This document shows, piece after piece, positions 35,545-46,984 of a stretch of 64,000 nt of DNA (its first letter is position 1; every line of letters begins with the position of its first letter). Source of the DNA: Datura wrightii (Eukaryota; Streptophyta; Magnoliopsida; Solanales; Solanaceae). A program made the translations under genes and the position numbers. The notes under the pieces were generated by a model that had not been told where the DNA came from, made no database searches, and saw only the letters and a program-made list of their open reading frames with translations. The stretch spans positions 35,527,501 to 35,591,500 of the forward strand of contig JASDFA010000010.1 in NCBI GenBank assembly GCA_035772735.1. Reading direction: 5' to 3'.

Positions 35545-36090
35545 TCACTCCGAAGAAATTCTCGGTAGATCATCTGGAAACACCTCTGGATACTCACACA
35601 CTATAGGAACTAACTGGATAGTCGAGGTTTCAGATGTAGCATCCTTAACCCTTACTAGATGGTATGCACAACCTTTAGAAATCATCTTTCTGGCCTTAAG
35701 ATAGGACAGGAAATGACCTTCAGGCACAACTGAACTACCCTTCCACTCTAAGACTGGTTCACCCGAAAATTTGAACTCTACTACACGAGTTCTACAATTG
35801 ACTGAAGCATAACATGTATATAACCAATCCATGCTAAGGATAACATAAAAATCGATCATGGCTAACTCTACTAAATCTATTGAGGTGATTTTCTAAAGAA
35901 CTGTGACAGGGCAATTCCTATATACCCGTCGAGCTATAACTAAATCACCGAATGGAGTAGAGACTGAGATGTGTTCAAATAAGATTTCGAGATTGATTCC
36001 AAAACTACTAGCAACATAAGACATCACAAAAGATAAAGTAGCCCCTGGTTCTAACAATGCATATACATCAAGGTGAAATACTCCTAACAT
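35545..36090 (-). pseudogene. Aspartic protease of E, catalytic Asp changed
   Basis: The active-site segment reads ALLEPGATLSFV where chromoviruses have an Asp at the Glu position (LxDPGAT type), so the enzyme would be inactive. The second half, with MIDFYVILSMDWL and a downstream linker ending CEYPEVFPDDLP, lies at 35545-35859 after a stop. Confidence 0.8.
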
Positions 36091-36159
36091 ACTAGTGATT
36101 ACATCTGGAGAGACCTCCTGCTCCTGACGAGATGCTAGGGCATAGAATCTGTTTTGGCA

Positions 36160-37363
36160 CTAACCACCACCCACACTAGTAGATGGCACCTGTTCAACTA
36201 AGAATGATGGTGGAGCTGCTGAATTGGAGGTTGGGCCTCGGCCCCTATCATGAACCTGTCTGGCTGCTGGGTAATCCCTAAGCATATGTACGGGCTTCAC
36301 ACACCCGAAACAAGTAGCTAAACCTACTAAGCACTGACCCACGTGTCTCCAGCCACATCTGCTACACTCTGGAGTATTGGTGTCTATGGGTTTGCTACTC
36401 TATCCTCTAGAGGCTAATGCTCATCCCCTTTGATCACGCTTGGATCTAGATGGCACACTCATAGCCGAAGGCGCTGGGGCTCAATACCTCTAGTGGGACT
36501 GTTGACAGTGCCCACTAGGTCTCTTCTGGGAGAATCCGAAGCTATCAGTCCTAGCTCTCTTCACCTCTCTCTCCCACTCACTCATCTACACCGCCTCCAT
36601 CTGCTGGGCCTATAGGACAATCCGAGCAAAGTCAATGTCCTGAAGAAGCATCACGGTCCGACAATCTCTGACCAAGTAGTTTGCTATGCCATGCATGAAA
36701 TGACTCACTCGGGCTCTCTGGTCTGACACAATCTCAGGTGCATACTTGGACAAGCGAGTGAACTCCAAGGCATACTCTTAAACTATTATCTTCCCTTGCT
36801 TTAGGTTCACAAACTCAGCTGCTTTAATCTCCCTCATCTCAAGAGAGAAGAATCAATCCAGAAAAATGGAATGAAACTTATCCCAACCAATAGGGCCTGC
36901 ACCAATTGCCGTACAATCCTTCAATTGCTTGAACCAGATGTGTGCAACCCCTTTCAATTGATACGAGGCTAGATCAGCACACTCCTCTCCGGTCACCCCC
37001 ATGATCTGGGTGATCTTCAGAACCTCATCAATAAACTCATGTGGATCATCGTCCATCTTTGATCCAAGAAACTCCGGAGGGTTCATCCTTAGAAAATCTC
37101 TGACTCTTGCTGCTGCCTCATTCCCATTCTGAGGGACATGCGTTACTGCCTGTTGATAGACCTAGGCATACCACCTGTTAATTGACCTGGGCGGTCAAGG
37201 CCTGAGCTAGCATCTGAATGGCTGCCCTGAACTCAGCATGGGCAATTGGCTCGGGTACATGCTCCTCATGGGCTGGTGGGGCCTGCTGGTGCCCATCTCC
37301 ATTGCTATTCTCATGGGCATCTCTATTCCTATTTCTTATTTCATTAACTCGGCAAGGAGGCAT
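36160..37363 (-). pseudogene. gag: gag of E, decayed
   Basis: Starts at MPPCRVNEIRNRNRD (37363). The gag core has PPEFLGSKMDDDPHEFIDEV and ADLASYQLKGVAHIWF (36853-37086). The zinc knuckle (36160-36342) is CFGCVKPVHMLRDYP, with the final Cys replaced by Tyr. Several stops interrupt the frame. Confidence 0.87.
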
Positions 37364-37554
37364 GATTCTGCAAACGTATATAGCACGTGTTAGAAGGATA
37401 GAGAGATATTTTATCAAACAACTTAGATCATGAAAGAAGGGAATTTCCTAAATGTCTCATAGCCTCTTCTTCATAAGTGTGGCATGCTTCACACCTATGA
37501 AAAAGAATCTACTCAACGCGGATTTCAGACACGCTAGGACACTCAAAACCTAAT

Positions 37555-37567
37555 GCTCTGATTCCAA
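37555..37567 (-). other. Primer-binding site of E (initiator tRNA-Met)
   Basis: The minus strand reads TTGGAATCAGAGC, one difference from the usual TTGGTATCAGAGC, immediately after the 5' LTR. Confidence 0.85.
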
Positions 37568-37570
37568 GTT

Positions 37571-39800
37571 TGTCATGACCCGAACATAGGCCCGGATCGA
37601 GACATGGGACAAGGAACCCCGGGAGGCTCCAAGTCGACCCATGGAATGAACATATCATCTAACTCAATCATAATAAAGTAGAAGATCAACACAATTAATA
37701 TAGCGAAAGTCTGATAATTTCATAATATCAGAATACATAACTCTAGACCGAAGCTGATTACATTCTATGTCTGAAAAGCCTTTACTACTGACGAGTTGAT
37801 GGGACAAGACCCCAACTAACTCACTAAAGTCTGAAACTGAAAGTATTAGAAACAACTGAAAAGAAGAGTCCTCGAAAGATAAGGACTCACCTAGTCTGGC
37901 TTTAAGATAAGTGCTAATACTGCAGGTCTGGCTAATTACGAAATTAAGCCGAAACATCTGAGCCTGTATCATAAAATGATACAACATAGAGTATGCGATA
38001 AGTTCGTGGAATGTACCGAGTACACAAGATAAGTAAAACTGTTAAGTAAGTACAATCATAAATAATGCATATTATAAAACATGATTAAGATAAGATTTTG
38101 AGAGTAGAGCTTGCATGCTATTTTTTGAAAATTATGATCTGACATAACTGAATATCATAACTGAATCGAATGACCCAAAGATGAAAACTGATACTCATAG
38201 GTAAAACTGAACATTGGGTCAAACCTGCTGAAAACATAATATCATGACTGATAAACATGCATAACTGAAATCATGAGGAACAATGGGAGACACTTCATAT
38301 AACCGACACTACCATGATAGAGCTTACGTGGTCCGGACTAATACACTCAAGTAGGCAGAGCCGTCCAAAGCTTTGCCAGGGCTAAGGATGATACCATAAT
38401 ATCAATATCAAGCTCAAGGCCCCTTGCGGACAGGGGAAGCTCACAAGGAAGGTCCCAAAGTATATATATAAACCTACATTGGTGTGTAGTTCTGAGGCAC
38501 AGGGTTGACTGACCCTTATCCTACTTAGTGCTAGACACTACTCTCAAAAATATGCATTTTCTCTCCATCATTTTTATACAAAGTTGAACCATCGTCTGAT
38601 GATGAAGCTGAATTGTAATAATACATGCAAAATCTAAAAACATAACAGGAGGAGCCTTGAGCTCAAACCATACCACAAGCTAAAAATAGTGGAGTTTAGA
38701 CTCCAAAATCCATATGGTAAGATAATAACATGAAATTTAGATAAATCATGAAACATACTTGATCATATGGGCTTGCCAAATACTTAAATATGCTTGACAT
38801 AGATTTGAAAAACATGAACATATACATGGGTAATTCGAAATCATTCTTTCTTTATATATATCTCATCATGCTTGAATACCAAATTCATAGATCTCAACTT
38901 TCATGAACTTTCTTGGATGGGCATCATAATTTATAAAACTTGAAAACATAATTTATAATTAAGACATTGTAAAATATGCCCATTAATCATAATTCAACAT
39001 TAAAAACATGCTTCGATCATACCCATGATTGATATTTAGGAAATTCACATATTGGGTTAAAACCCCATAGATTCATCAACTAGAATTTCATGAATTGAGA
39101 AGGGATTGGGCATGGGTGTGGACAATTACACCCATTCATAACCCTACATACCTGTAGAAATCTGATTTCACAACTTCCTTGATTTCCCAAAGGTAATTTG
39201 GGGAAGAACTTGAGGAATTTAGGCTTGATCACCCTTAGGAGCTTCTAGACTTGCATGCATGGAAGTGAATAATCCTAGAATGTACTTACCCTTCTTCAAA
39301 CACTATATTCTAAGATTAAAATGACGTTGTTTAGGCCTTAGGAACTTAGGAATTACGGAAAATTCTTTAATAAATTTGCAGGGAAAAACGTACTGCCAGT
39401 CCCTACGAGGGACTGGATGACTCGTGCCCAATCACCACGACTCGTGGTATGCTCTCGTTGCCTACATTGGAACTCTAATTTATGAGGGTCACCGCGAGGG
39501 ATGTCGTGGCTCGTGATGAACAAGTCATTACCCACACTGCCCAAACATTAAGTCTCCAGTCAACTCTTAACCACAGACCCTTCGATGAATCGCGGTGCTG
39601 ACCATAACTCATGGTCACACCCGTGGTCACCTCAAAACTCAAAATTCCAACCCAATCCAAGCTCCTCCCCAGGAGTCACTCAACGACTTGTGGTGCAACC
39701 CCTGGGTCACTGGATGACTCATTCTGTGACCTGGTGCAGAAAATCCTATTTTCTCCATTTCAATTCCCGGGTTTGATCTTAGAGTTTTTGTGGTATTACA
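37571..39800 (-). repeat. E 5' LTR
   Basis: TGTCATGACCCGAACATAGG to GGTATTACA. The word array (CCACGACTCGTGG, CCACGAGG, CACCCGTGGTCACC) is at 39390-39730. A TATATATATA run is near 38461. Confidence 0.92.
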
Positions 39801-40125
39801 CATAGTGACATTGCAGCTTGCGGATCAATCTCTGGCCTATCCTATTGGAATCATTGAAGATGTCTTGATTAAGGTAGGACTTTTCATCCTGCCGGTGGAC
39901 TTCATAATCTTAGACTATGAGGCACATGAAGCAGTTCCCCTTATTTTGGGTAGAGGATTCTTAGCCACCGTCAACCAAGTCATACATGTTCATTTAGACA
40001 AGATATCTGTGAGCATAGATGGTTAGGAGGCTGTGTTTGAAGTGTTCAAAGCAGCACGAATACCACCTCATTATGAGGATTTCAAGGTGAAGTTGGCGGG
40101 AGAACCTGGAGGTTTAATCAGTTAG
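39801..40125 (+). pseudogene. pro: Second part of D protease
   Basis: Continues the D frame across E: LQLADQS, then GIIEDVLIKVGLFILPVDFI and VPLILGRGFLAT, then a stop at 40024 and a short tail to TAG at 40123. No RT-like sequence follows. The ILGRxFLAT segment is the conserved C-terminal flap of this protease family. Confidence 0.9.
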
Positions 40126-40218
40126 TAGAGTAACAAGTGCTACATGCAAGTTTAGTAGATCCTTGGTATGGTCTCAAGTACACTTGGATGAAGGAGTGAA
40201 GAGGACCATAGTCGTGCC

Positions 40219-40306
40219 GCAACGTCAAATCGGGTGCTGCTTGGGAGGCAACCCATGAATATCATACCACGATGTTAAATAAGGAGCTTTATGGGAGGCA
40301 ACCCAT
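40219..40306 (+). other. Duplicated post-gag stem-loop module of D
   Basis: Two copies of a module (AACGT, then AAAT, then GCT, then hairpin). Hairpin 1 is TTGGG-AGGCAA-CCCA (40240-40257). Hairpin 2 is ATGGG-AGGCAA-CCCAT (40291-40306), where a T-A pair in A and G is replaced by an A-T pair, a compensatory change. The loop AGGCAA is unchanged in both. Confidence 0.75.
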
Positions 40307-40429
40307 CCTCTTTAACATTTTTTATGTTTTTATTTGTTTTATAAAGACGAATAGGGCGTAAGAGGAAAGAACAAACTGGGATATTGAGCTAAAAAGTGTA
40401 AGTCTGGGGTGAGACGCCTGGCTTGGGAC

Positions 40430-40660
40430 GCCAGGAGTTAAATCATAGAAGAAGAAATTTTTTTCAAGTGAGGCTACAGGGGGCGCGCCGCACCAACCCC
40501 TATCTCTAGAGAAATCTTTTTTCTAAGTCTGTGGTGAGATAGAGGAGGCGGCGCACCAGAGGCTTGGTGGACAAAAATTGTTGGTCAATTTGAGTCAACA
40601 TTGAATCAAAAGACCTTAAAATGACATAAAGTCCCATGCCCTACCTTTTATTTAAAAGTT
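40430..40660 (+). promoter_or_regulatory. LTR-like internal promoter block of D
   Basis: About 40 nt at 40523-40562 are nearly identical to 19422-19462 of the D LTR (shared core GTCTGTGGTGAGATAG, then GCGCACCAGAG). As in the LTR, an AT-rich TATA-like box follows about 85 bp later (TTTTATTTAAAAG, 40646-40658). It lies between gag-pro and the extra ORF, where a separate transcript could start. Inference from layout. Confidence 0.5.
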
Positions 40661-41242
40661 CCATTCATCCTTTTCCCTCAAAAAGTTGAAAAACAAAAAG
40701 CAAAAATGTCTCTCTCTCTCCCGCAGGCCGTAACTCCCATTTCCTCTCCTCTCCATTGCTGTCTTCTCCAACAAGTTGGTGAAGCTCTCATATTCAACTC
40801 AAGTAAGTATATTTATTCTCTCTTGTTTGATTAATGATGCAAGCATGCTCCCACAACCTTCTTCCCAAGATTTACAACCCAAATCACCATTGTTGGTGAA
40901 AAACTTGAATTTCATGTTTTGGATTTTATGAGCTTAAACTATTAAATTCTTCCATGATTGTATGTTATCTTTGTTAGGTAGCTTGATTCTTGGTTGAATA
41001 TGGTGATTTGAACTTGTGGGACTGTTGAATTGAATTCTTGAATGTTGGTGGGTAGGTGTATTAATTGTAGAGAGAGAAAGTACCTGAAGCTTTGAATTCT
41101 TGAATGTAACAATTGCTTGAGTTGGTGAAATTCTTTATTAATTCATACTGAATGGTAGTAAATTGTTTATTGTTGGTTGATTGAATTTAATATTGTTACT
41201 CCATTACATGAATAAATGGAATTGTGAATTGGAGAAGGAAAG
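40661..41242 (+). other. Leader and intron 5' part for the D extra ORF
   Basis: A CT-rich leader (TCTCTCTCTCTCCCGCAGG near 40710) is followed by a strong donor CTCAAGTAAGTATA (GT at 40803). The matching acceptor is TTTTTTGCTCGCTAG at 51705, 5 nt before the extra-ORF ATG. Without F the intron would be about 0.7 kb. F inserted within it at 41243. Confidence 0.5.
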
Positions 41243-42146
41243 TGTTACACCCCGTAGAATTCCTGGCACTTAGATGACCTATTCCCACGTTGGTTAAGCA
41301 TATTTGAAGGCCATACGTGTTGGAGAAAGGCCCGGAAAAAGATCGGACGAGAAGCCAGTCGAACCATTGCGGAAGGAGCCGAGGCAGAGCCCCTCCGCGA
41401 TGGCAGCGTGTCACGGAGGAGGAGCCTCCGCGTTGGCTCCGTGACACGTTGGCCTTGTCCAGGCCCAAGTATATAAAGCCCCACTTCGGTTTTAAATGAT
41501 TATTTCCTTAAAAATTTCCAGAGAAACAGAGGGCAACGTAGAGGAAAGGAAAGGAATGAAGGAAATTATATATTTTCGTCCGATTACGCAGCCAAACGCT
41601 GCCCAAACTCAAATTAATCTCAGATACCGAAGTATTTAGCAGCAGAGAGCATTCCTACGGATTCAGTTTCGTAAAATATGGCCGACGAATCATCGAGCCA
41701 CCAACCAAGGTAAGTGGAATTGCTCTAAATTAGTGTCTATGTGTTCCTAGCTGTGAAGTGAATATTTCTCCCTTCTGGGCCACTGAAAAATAGTGAGTTT
41801 CTGGCCGTCTTTCGATAAGCCTAAGTTTAGGCTATAAACTATATCGAAAGTGACGTTGCCTTTTGAAATAAAGTTGTATTTAGTGTTAATTGATATGTTT
41901 ATGAATGCAGTTGGGAGAAAACAGTTGAAGTACCGGCCGAGCCTCATCCGACAGACGAATAATTCAAGGATAAGGTATGTAAAGCTAATTCCTTCGGCAA
42001 GTTAGTAATCCAGTACGATAGATAGCGTGATGTACAGAAGAAAGAACTTATAAGTCAAGCACTAAGTCCAGTTTGAATTTAGTAAGCATGTTTTTATGAT
42101 ATTATGATATACATATACTCAGAATCAAAGTTAGTAAAGCAACATC

Positions 42147-42216
42147 AGATAGTCAGATGATATCTCAGTTACAGTATAGGCAGATAGTCAGATAATATCT
42201 CAGATACAGTATAGTT
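42147..42216 (+). repeat. 35-bp tandem repeat in F LTR
   Basis: Two adjacent copies of a unit starting CAGATAGTCAGATGATATCT, differing at a few positions. The same pair is in the 3' LTR near 49487-49556. Confidence 0.75.
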
Positions 42217-42451
42217 CAGTATTGCGTTATTATGAACATTGGTACAACATGAGAAGCATTGGGCTGTAACGTGTACGAGACCTATCAGTATGTGATGTAA
42301 TATGCTACGTTAAGATATTGTTGTGTTCAGCTGAAACCCCGCGGCGTAGTATAGTATCCGTAAAGCATTTCCGACATAGAATAGTAGACTAAAATAAAGT
42401 TTAGAAAGTATGTCAGGAATAGTAACTCATGTTACTATAGAAAATCAGTAT

Positions 42452-42800
42452 ACAACATAGTTTCAGCAGGAAGTCTATATCATGTTCAGCATTAGCCTCA
42501 GTATAGTCTGGCAGAAGACTATATTCGTACATACATATATATTACTTCCAGCCTCAGCATGTATTAAGTATGTACACATTTCTATTACTAGTCCAGCATA
42601 TAGTGTATACAGAAACTTAGTAAACAACAGAGTTTTCAGCAGAAACGTTGTCTTATATAGCATTTGCTCCAGTACAGCCCGGCAGGAGACTATACTCATA
42701 TTTATATGTCTTTACCTGCCTTAGCACGTATTAAATACGTACAGATTACTTTCATTAGCTCAGCATGTAATATATATGATACTTCACCCCTATTAGCCTC
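42452..42800 (+). repeat. About 171-bp tandem repeat in F LTR
   Basis: AACATAGTTTCAGCAGG (near 42456) and AACAGAGTTTTCAGCAG (near 42627) mark two diverged units. Each contains a GGCAGAAGACTATA/GGCAGGAGACTATA core and a GTATTAAGTATGTAC/GTATTAAATACGTAC imperfect palindrome. Also present in the 3' LTR at about 49792-50140. Confidence 0.65.
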
Positions 42801-44109
42801 AGCATGTGAGATACCCAGACAGTATTACCAGTTGAGACCGTTGTGTTGTTTGGGGTTGGATTACCTAGCATCCATGACCGCCCAGGGTTAATAGCTGTGT
42901 CGACTCGTCCGCTAGAGGACGAGGATACGTCACTCTACGGAGTGGCATGCCGTCCCGCCAGGGGACGAAGATGGGATGCCAGTTTTTCCCCATATTTGTG
43001 CCTTGATCGGCCCTTACACACCCCAGTCGAGCGGATACGCCCGGGTGCAGATTCAGGAGTCCTCCGGACTCAGATGCAGTTATAGTCAGGGGCTCAGCGA
43101 GCCCAAGTGCATACCCTGGGACCGGCAGGATACTTACAGCCACTATAGGAGATGGGATGACCAGGGTAGGGGTATAGATTCTGTGCTGGTTGTACCTCCC
43201 GGCTTATGGGGGCCGGGTAAGGTTTGTGTGTGCTATGTTATGTTATTTCATGTTATACCATGTTATGTTAGATACAAGTGTATCAGCAGTAGCACGATAC
43301 GTTTCCAGGTATGACTCTTATCCTTCCTAGTAAAGATTGAGAGAAGGTATGATTTACATTATCAGACAGTTAGTCTATTCTCTCTACTTCAGTTTCTTAA
43401 GTTATATTATGGTATTCAGATTTTGCTTTCAATTATTGCTTTACATACTCAGTACCAGCGGTACTGACGCCCGGTGGGGCGCTGCATTACTTGCCTGCAG
43501 GTACTTATAGACGAGTAGGTGACACCACGTGATTCCTGTCAGTGATCGAGTATTCAGCTCCTGTCATCTGGAGACTGAATTCCAGAGGTGTACTTCAGTT
43601 CTTTTGTTTTATAGTACGGGTAGGTCGGGGCCCTGTCCCGACCAGTTCTATTGCTATTCTTAGAGGCTTGCGGTCTATATATTCCCTGTGGTCAGATGAG
43701 CCGGTCGTGTGAGGTCGTGCAGTTGTTTGGTTGTCAGTATTGTTGCTTTCTTTTACTTTGGCCGTGTGGGGCCATAGCTTGCCAGTAGTGGTGACCTTGC
43801 CGGTCACGTAGTTTCCTTTTGTGCTTTATGATTGAGTTGCAGATAACTAGACAGCATGGTGGCCTTGTCGGCCCGCATAGGTTTCCCTCAGATAATATGT
43901 TTCTGGTCAGCTGCTAGTACAGGTACAGAAGGCTATAGGCCAACAGGCCAGGGGCTGTATTTACAACCGTTATATAGCCCTTTGTTTCCAGAAATATGAG
44001 TTAGAGCCAGCAAGACACCAGATGTGCCCAGGCTTAACAATCCAGCCGGTCAGGTCCTAGTAGGGCACCAGGTGCTAGTCATACCCCCCAAGGCGTGGTG
44101 TGACAAACT

Positions 44110-44121
44110 TGGTATCATAGC
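44110..44121 (+). other. Primer-binding site of F (initiator tRNA-Met)
   Basis: TGGTATCATAGC, 4 nt after the 5' LTR, with one difference from the usual TGGTATCAGAGC. Confidence 0.85.
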
Positions 44122-46980
44122 AGGTCGTATCCCAGGGAGTCTGCAAGCCGTGCTAAGTAGAGTCTTGTCTATGGATGTGTTGTGCACCACATACTATAGG
44201 CAGGAGGCTGCGAGGCATGATATGATGGTTACCCTTCTTTCACAGTCAGTCGTGCTTTAGAGCGGTACAGTATAGGGTTGAGTCCCTGAGAACTCACCGT
44301 ATTCTTGATTTCAGATACAAAGGCAGATCAGCATTATCCTATCACAGGCAGAAGATCAGAAATAGCAACGGAAGAGAGCATCAGTCAGTAACATGATAAC
44401 TACAGCAGCAGGAGGAGGTATCAGAGACCTCCCAGCGTGATACCTTTATTAGCATTATTCCTAGTATACGTTGATAACGTCAGAATAGGGAGTCAGAAGT
44501 ATAATATACATATGAGTTGATTTACTTATTAGTTATATAAGATCTGATTATGATTACAGATAAGGTCAGACCACCAGGTAAGTATAAGAAAGAGAAAAAA
44601 TGCAGGAATCCCAAATACATCTTTTTGGGTGTGGTACAGTTGAATGCTTTTATTGTTGCAATACGAAAAGGGTTGATTGATCCTAGTAAGTAGTAGAAAA
44701 TATAGAGAGCCCTTATGATTACGTAAGCTGTGCAGACCCTTATAATAACAAGCCAGTAAAGAAAGTAAGACTGTTAGCTTACCCGAAGTAGGGGTAACAG
44801 ACCTGCTAGGGATGAATGTCTAATAATAGTCAAGTTTGAGTCAGAAAAAGGCCAAGTCTGCCATGTACGCTAACAGATAGTAAGACATACCTGTGAGATT
44901 ATAGTTATGATCTAGTTGTGACCTCGAAAGATATAGAGGTCAGGTGAATCAGATGGGCTTGAATATACGCCAGAAGGAGTATAGGCCAAGGCTGGATCAG
45001 TAATCTCATTAGCAATGAAAGGCAGGTACCTTGAACCCTAGAGTTCAGTTTAAGCAAGATGAGAGGAAGAAACAGGAATGTCAGATCTTGTGGGAAAATT
45101 AGAACTACCCCGGATTGATAAAGTATTGTATTAAGGATTAAGCTTCGCGCTGACAGTAAGATCGCGGTTCAGAATACCGCAGTATGTCCGCTATGGAAAA
45201 GTTAAGAAGTTACCGATACAGCAATTCTAATCTAGTGTGGCCTAGAGATAAGGCCCAGCAGATAGACATGGGCTCTCAATATATGCCTAGTAAGGCTACA
45301 GGATTCGAACATTGACCCCCACATCGCAAGAGTGGCGGAATTTCAAACAACAGACAATAACTAGAATGTTTATGATGTTACTTTCAGAATGGGGTAACAA
45401 TGCAATGAAATGATAAGTCGGGGAAAGAGATGGTATTAGGCCGTAGAAGCAATGTATCATGTACGATGTGAGACTCAGCAGAACCTGTCAGAGATTATGA
45501 ACTACCGCAGAAATCAGTACATATTGTACGTAGCTAGTGATATATATGTATACAGATCATAGATATGTTGTGAGTGGTTGCCTATAAGGTCCACAATCAC
45601 AGATGCTGATTAATAATAGAAAGCCTATACAGATTGCATTACAGGACACCCCGCCCCCCCGCCAAAAAAAAAGAGAAGAAAGAAAAGAAGAAGAGAAAGG
45701 GCGGATTAAGTGTGAGTTATGTATGAAGTCATAGAAACTATCTCAGTTCTCAGTTATTAGGTTGATAGATTCATGTGCTGTTGTCAGATTTAGGCTCTAG
45801 GAGCTTACCAGAGTTATTGACCTAAGACAGATGGCTAGGTGATAAGGGCGCAGTTAGACAGTCTACCGACCAGCTGTCGCCTGCATCAGCAGGGAGGCAT
45901 CCCTGAAGATCAGTAACAGTAGTGCGTGTGCCGGAACCAAGATTAGAGACCGAATAGGCAAATTTCAGAGATTAGCAATACCATAATTGTTCTAGCATGT
46001 CAAGTGGTCATACGTCGTTTTCCCAGTCTTGTAGGCGACAGTCGTCCATAGCCAACTTAGCAGTTATTATGCGAAACACCCCATAAGTCAGCCGACCGCC
46101 CCAGTCAGAATACCCGTGGGTACCCCAAGGAAGGGTCCACATCAGTAGTTAGTGACAGACTAGTACTTTAGCTGGGTTTCGTAAGATATTCAGATACAGA
46201 GCCCTAGCGGAAGGCCAGTAGTTACAGAATAGCCTATAAGACCGAGAATTCCCCAGAACAGCAGTATAGATCCAAGTGGATACACACAAGGTGTAAGAAA
46301 TTAATAGTACCCTGCTAGCACAGTGTTTATTAAGACCAGGGGATCAGTGAACTCCCCGTGAAGATCCAGAGATTGATCGCCTGAGAGTAAAATAAGTCCA
46401 GCTTTACAGTGGTTTAAGTAAAATAATAGAGCAATTAGATGCCCTCGAGCCTGCAGTTACGCACGAACTATAAGCACTCAAGTAGAACAGTTAAAGTATT
46501 GTTAAAGTACTACCACATTCGGGTCATTCAACCCGACTATTCAGTCATTTAAGGTTATGTAGCCAGATCATTAGAGATCATGGTCAGTATTAGGACCCTA
46601 TGATCAGATAAAGGCACAAGGTGCGCAGACAGTCGTTCAGGTTATCCCAGCAACAAGTAGCCTTAGCATGCGGCCAGAAGGCAAGATAAGCTCTAACTAT
46701 ACCGGTAGACTATTGTCAGATTCTCCGGTATAATAAACCAGTATGACCGTCAGTTATATGTCAAATTTTGTAAATGTAAATTTTGATTGAGTTTAGTAGT
46801 TTTTTTTGGTCATATTGTGTCGAAGGTTGGTGTACAGACAGATACACAGAAAATTGAAATAGTGAAGACATAGCCAGACCTACCACTCCGACCGAAGTAC
46901 GCAGTCCCTGCGGTTAGCCGAATACCGCAGAGGGTCTGTGGAAGGATTTTCCACCTTAAACAACACCTCTCACTAAGTTG
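44122..46980 (+). other. F internal region, gag to RT remnants not readable
   Basis: By position this should hold gag, protease and RT, but I find no frame long enough to support a domain. A homopolymer patch (C-rich then A-rich) is at 45650-45672. The distance from PBS to RNase H (about 2.9 kb) is shorter than an intact gag-pro-RT would need, so deletions as well as point lesions are likely. Confidence 0.5.
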
Positions 46981-46984
46981 ACAC

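Larger units (their letters stand above)
30556..39800 (-). mobile_element. Element E: Tekay/Del-like chromovirus
   Basis: A 9.2-kb insertion in D's protease with TSD CATAG (30551-30555, 39801-39805). LTRs at 30556-32496 and 37571-39800, PBS for initiator tRNA-Met at 37555-37567, polypurine tract at 32497-32512. Gag, protease, RT, RNase H, integrase and a chromodomain-type tail are all present in order but carry many stops. Confidence 0.94.
41243..44105 (+). repeat. F 5' LTR
   Basis: TGTTACACCCCGTAG to GGTGTGACA. A palindrome-rich array at 41395-41455 (GTGTCACGGAGG, GCCTCCGCGTTGGCTCCGTG) lies just before the TATA box TATATAAA (41470-41477). A donor-like CCAAGGTAAGTGG is at 41708. Nested tandem repeats lie at 42147-42800. 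Confidence 0.95.

Noticed and set aside
40680..41242. A captured host gene 5' end (CT-rich leader, donor site) within D
   Set aside because: Possible, but the preceding block matches the D LTR and the acceptor lies before the element's own extra ORF, so an element leader is the simpler reading.
42475..43314. Several ORFs in the F LTRs (repeated at 49815-50654)
   Set aside because: Duplicated because the LTR is duplicated, they overlap on both strands, and they carry no recognisable domain.
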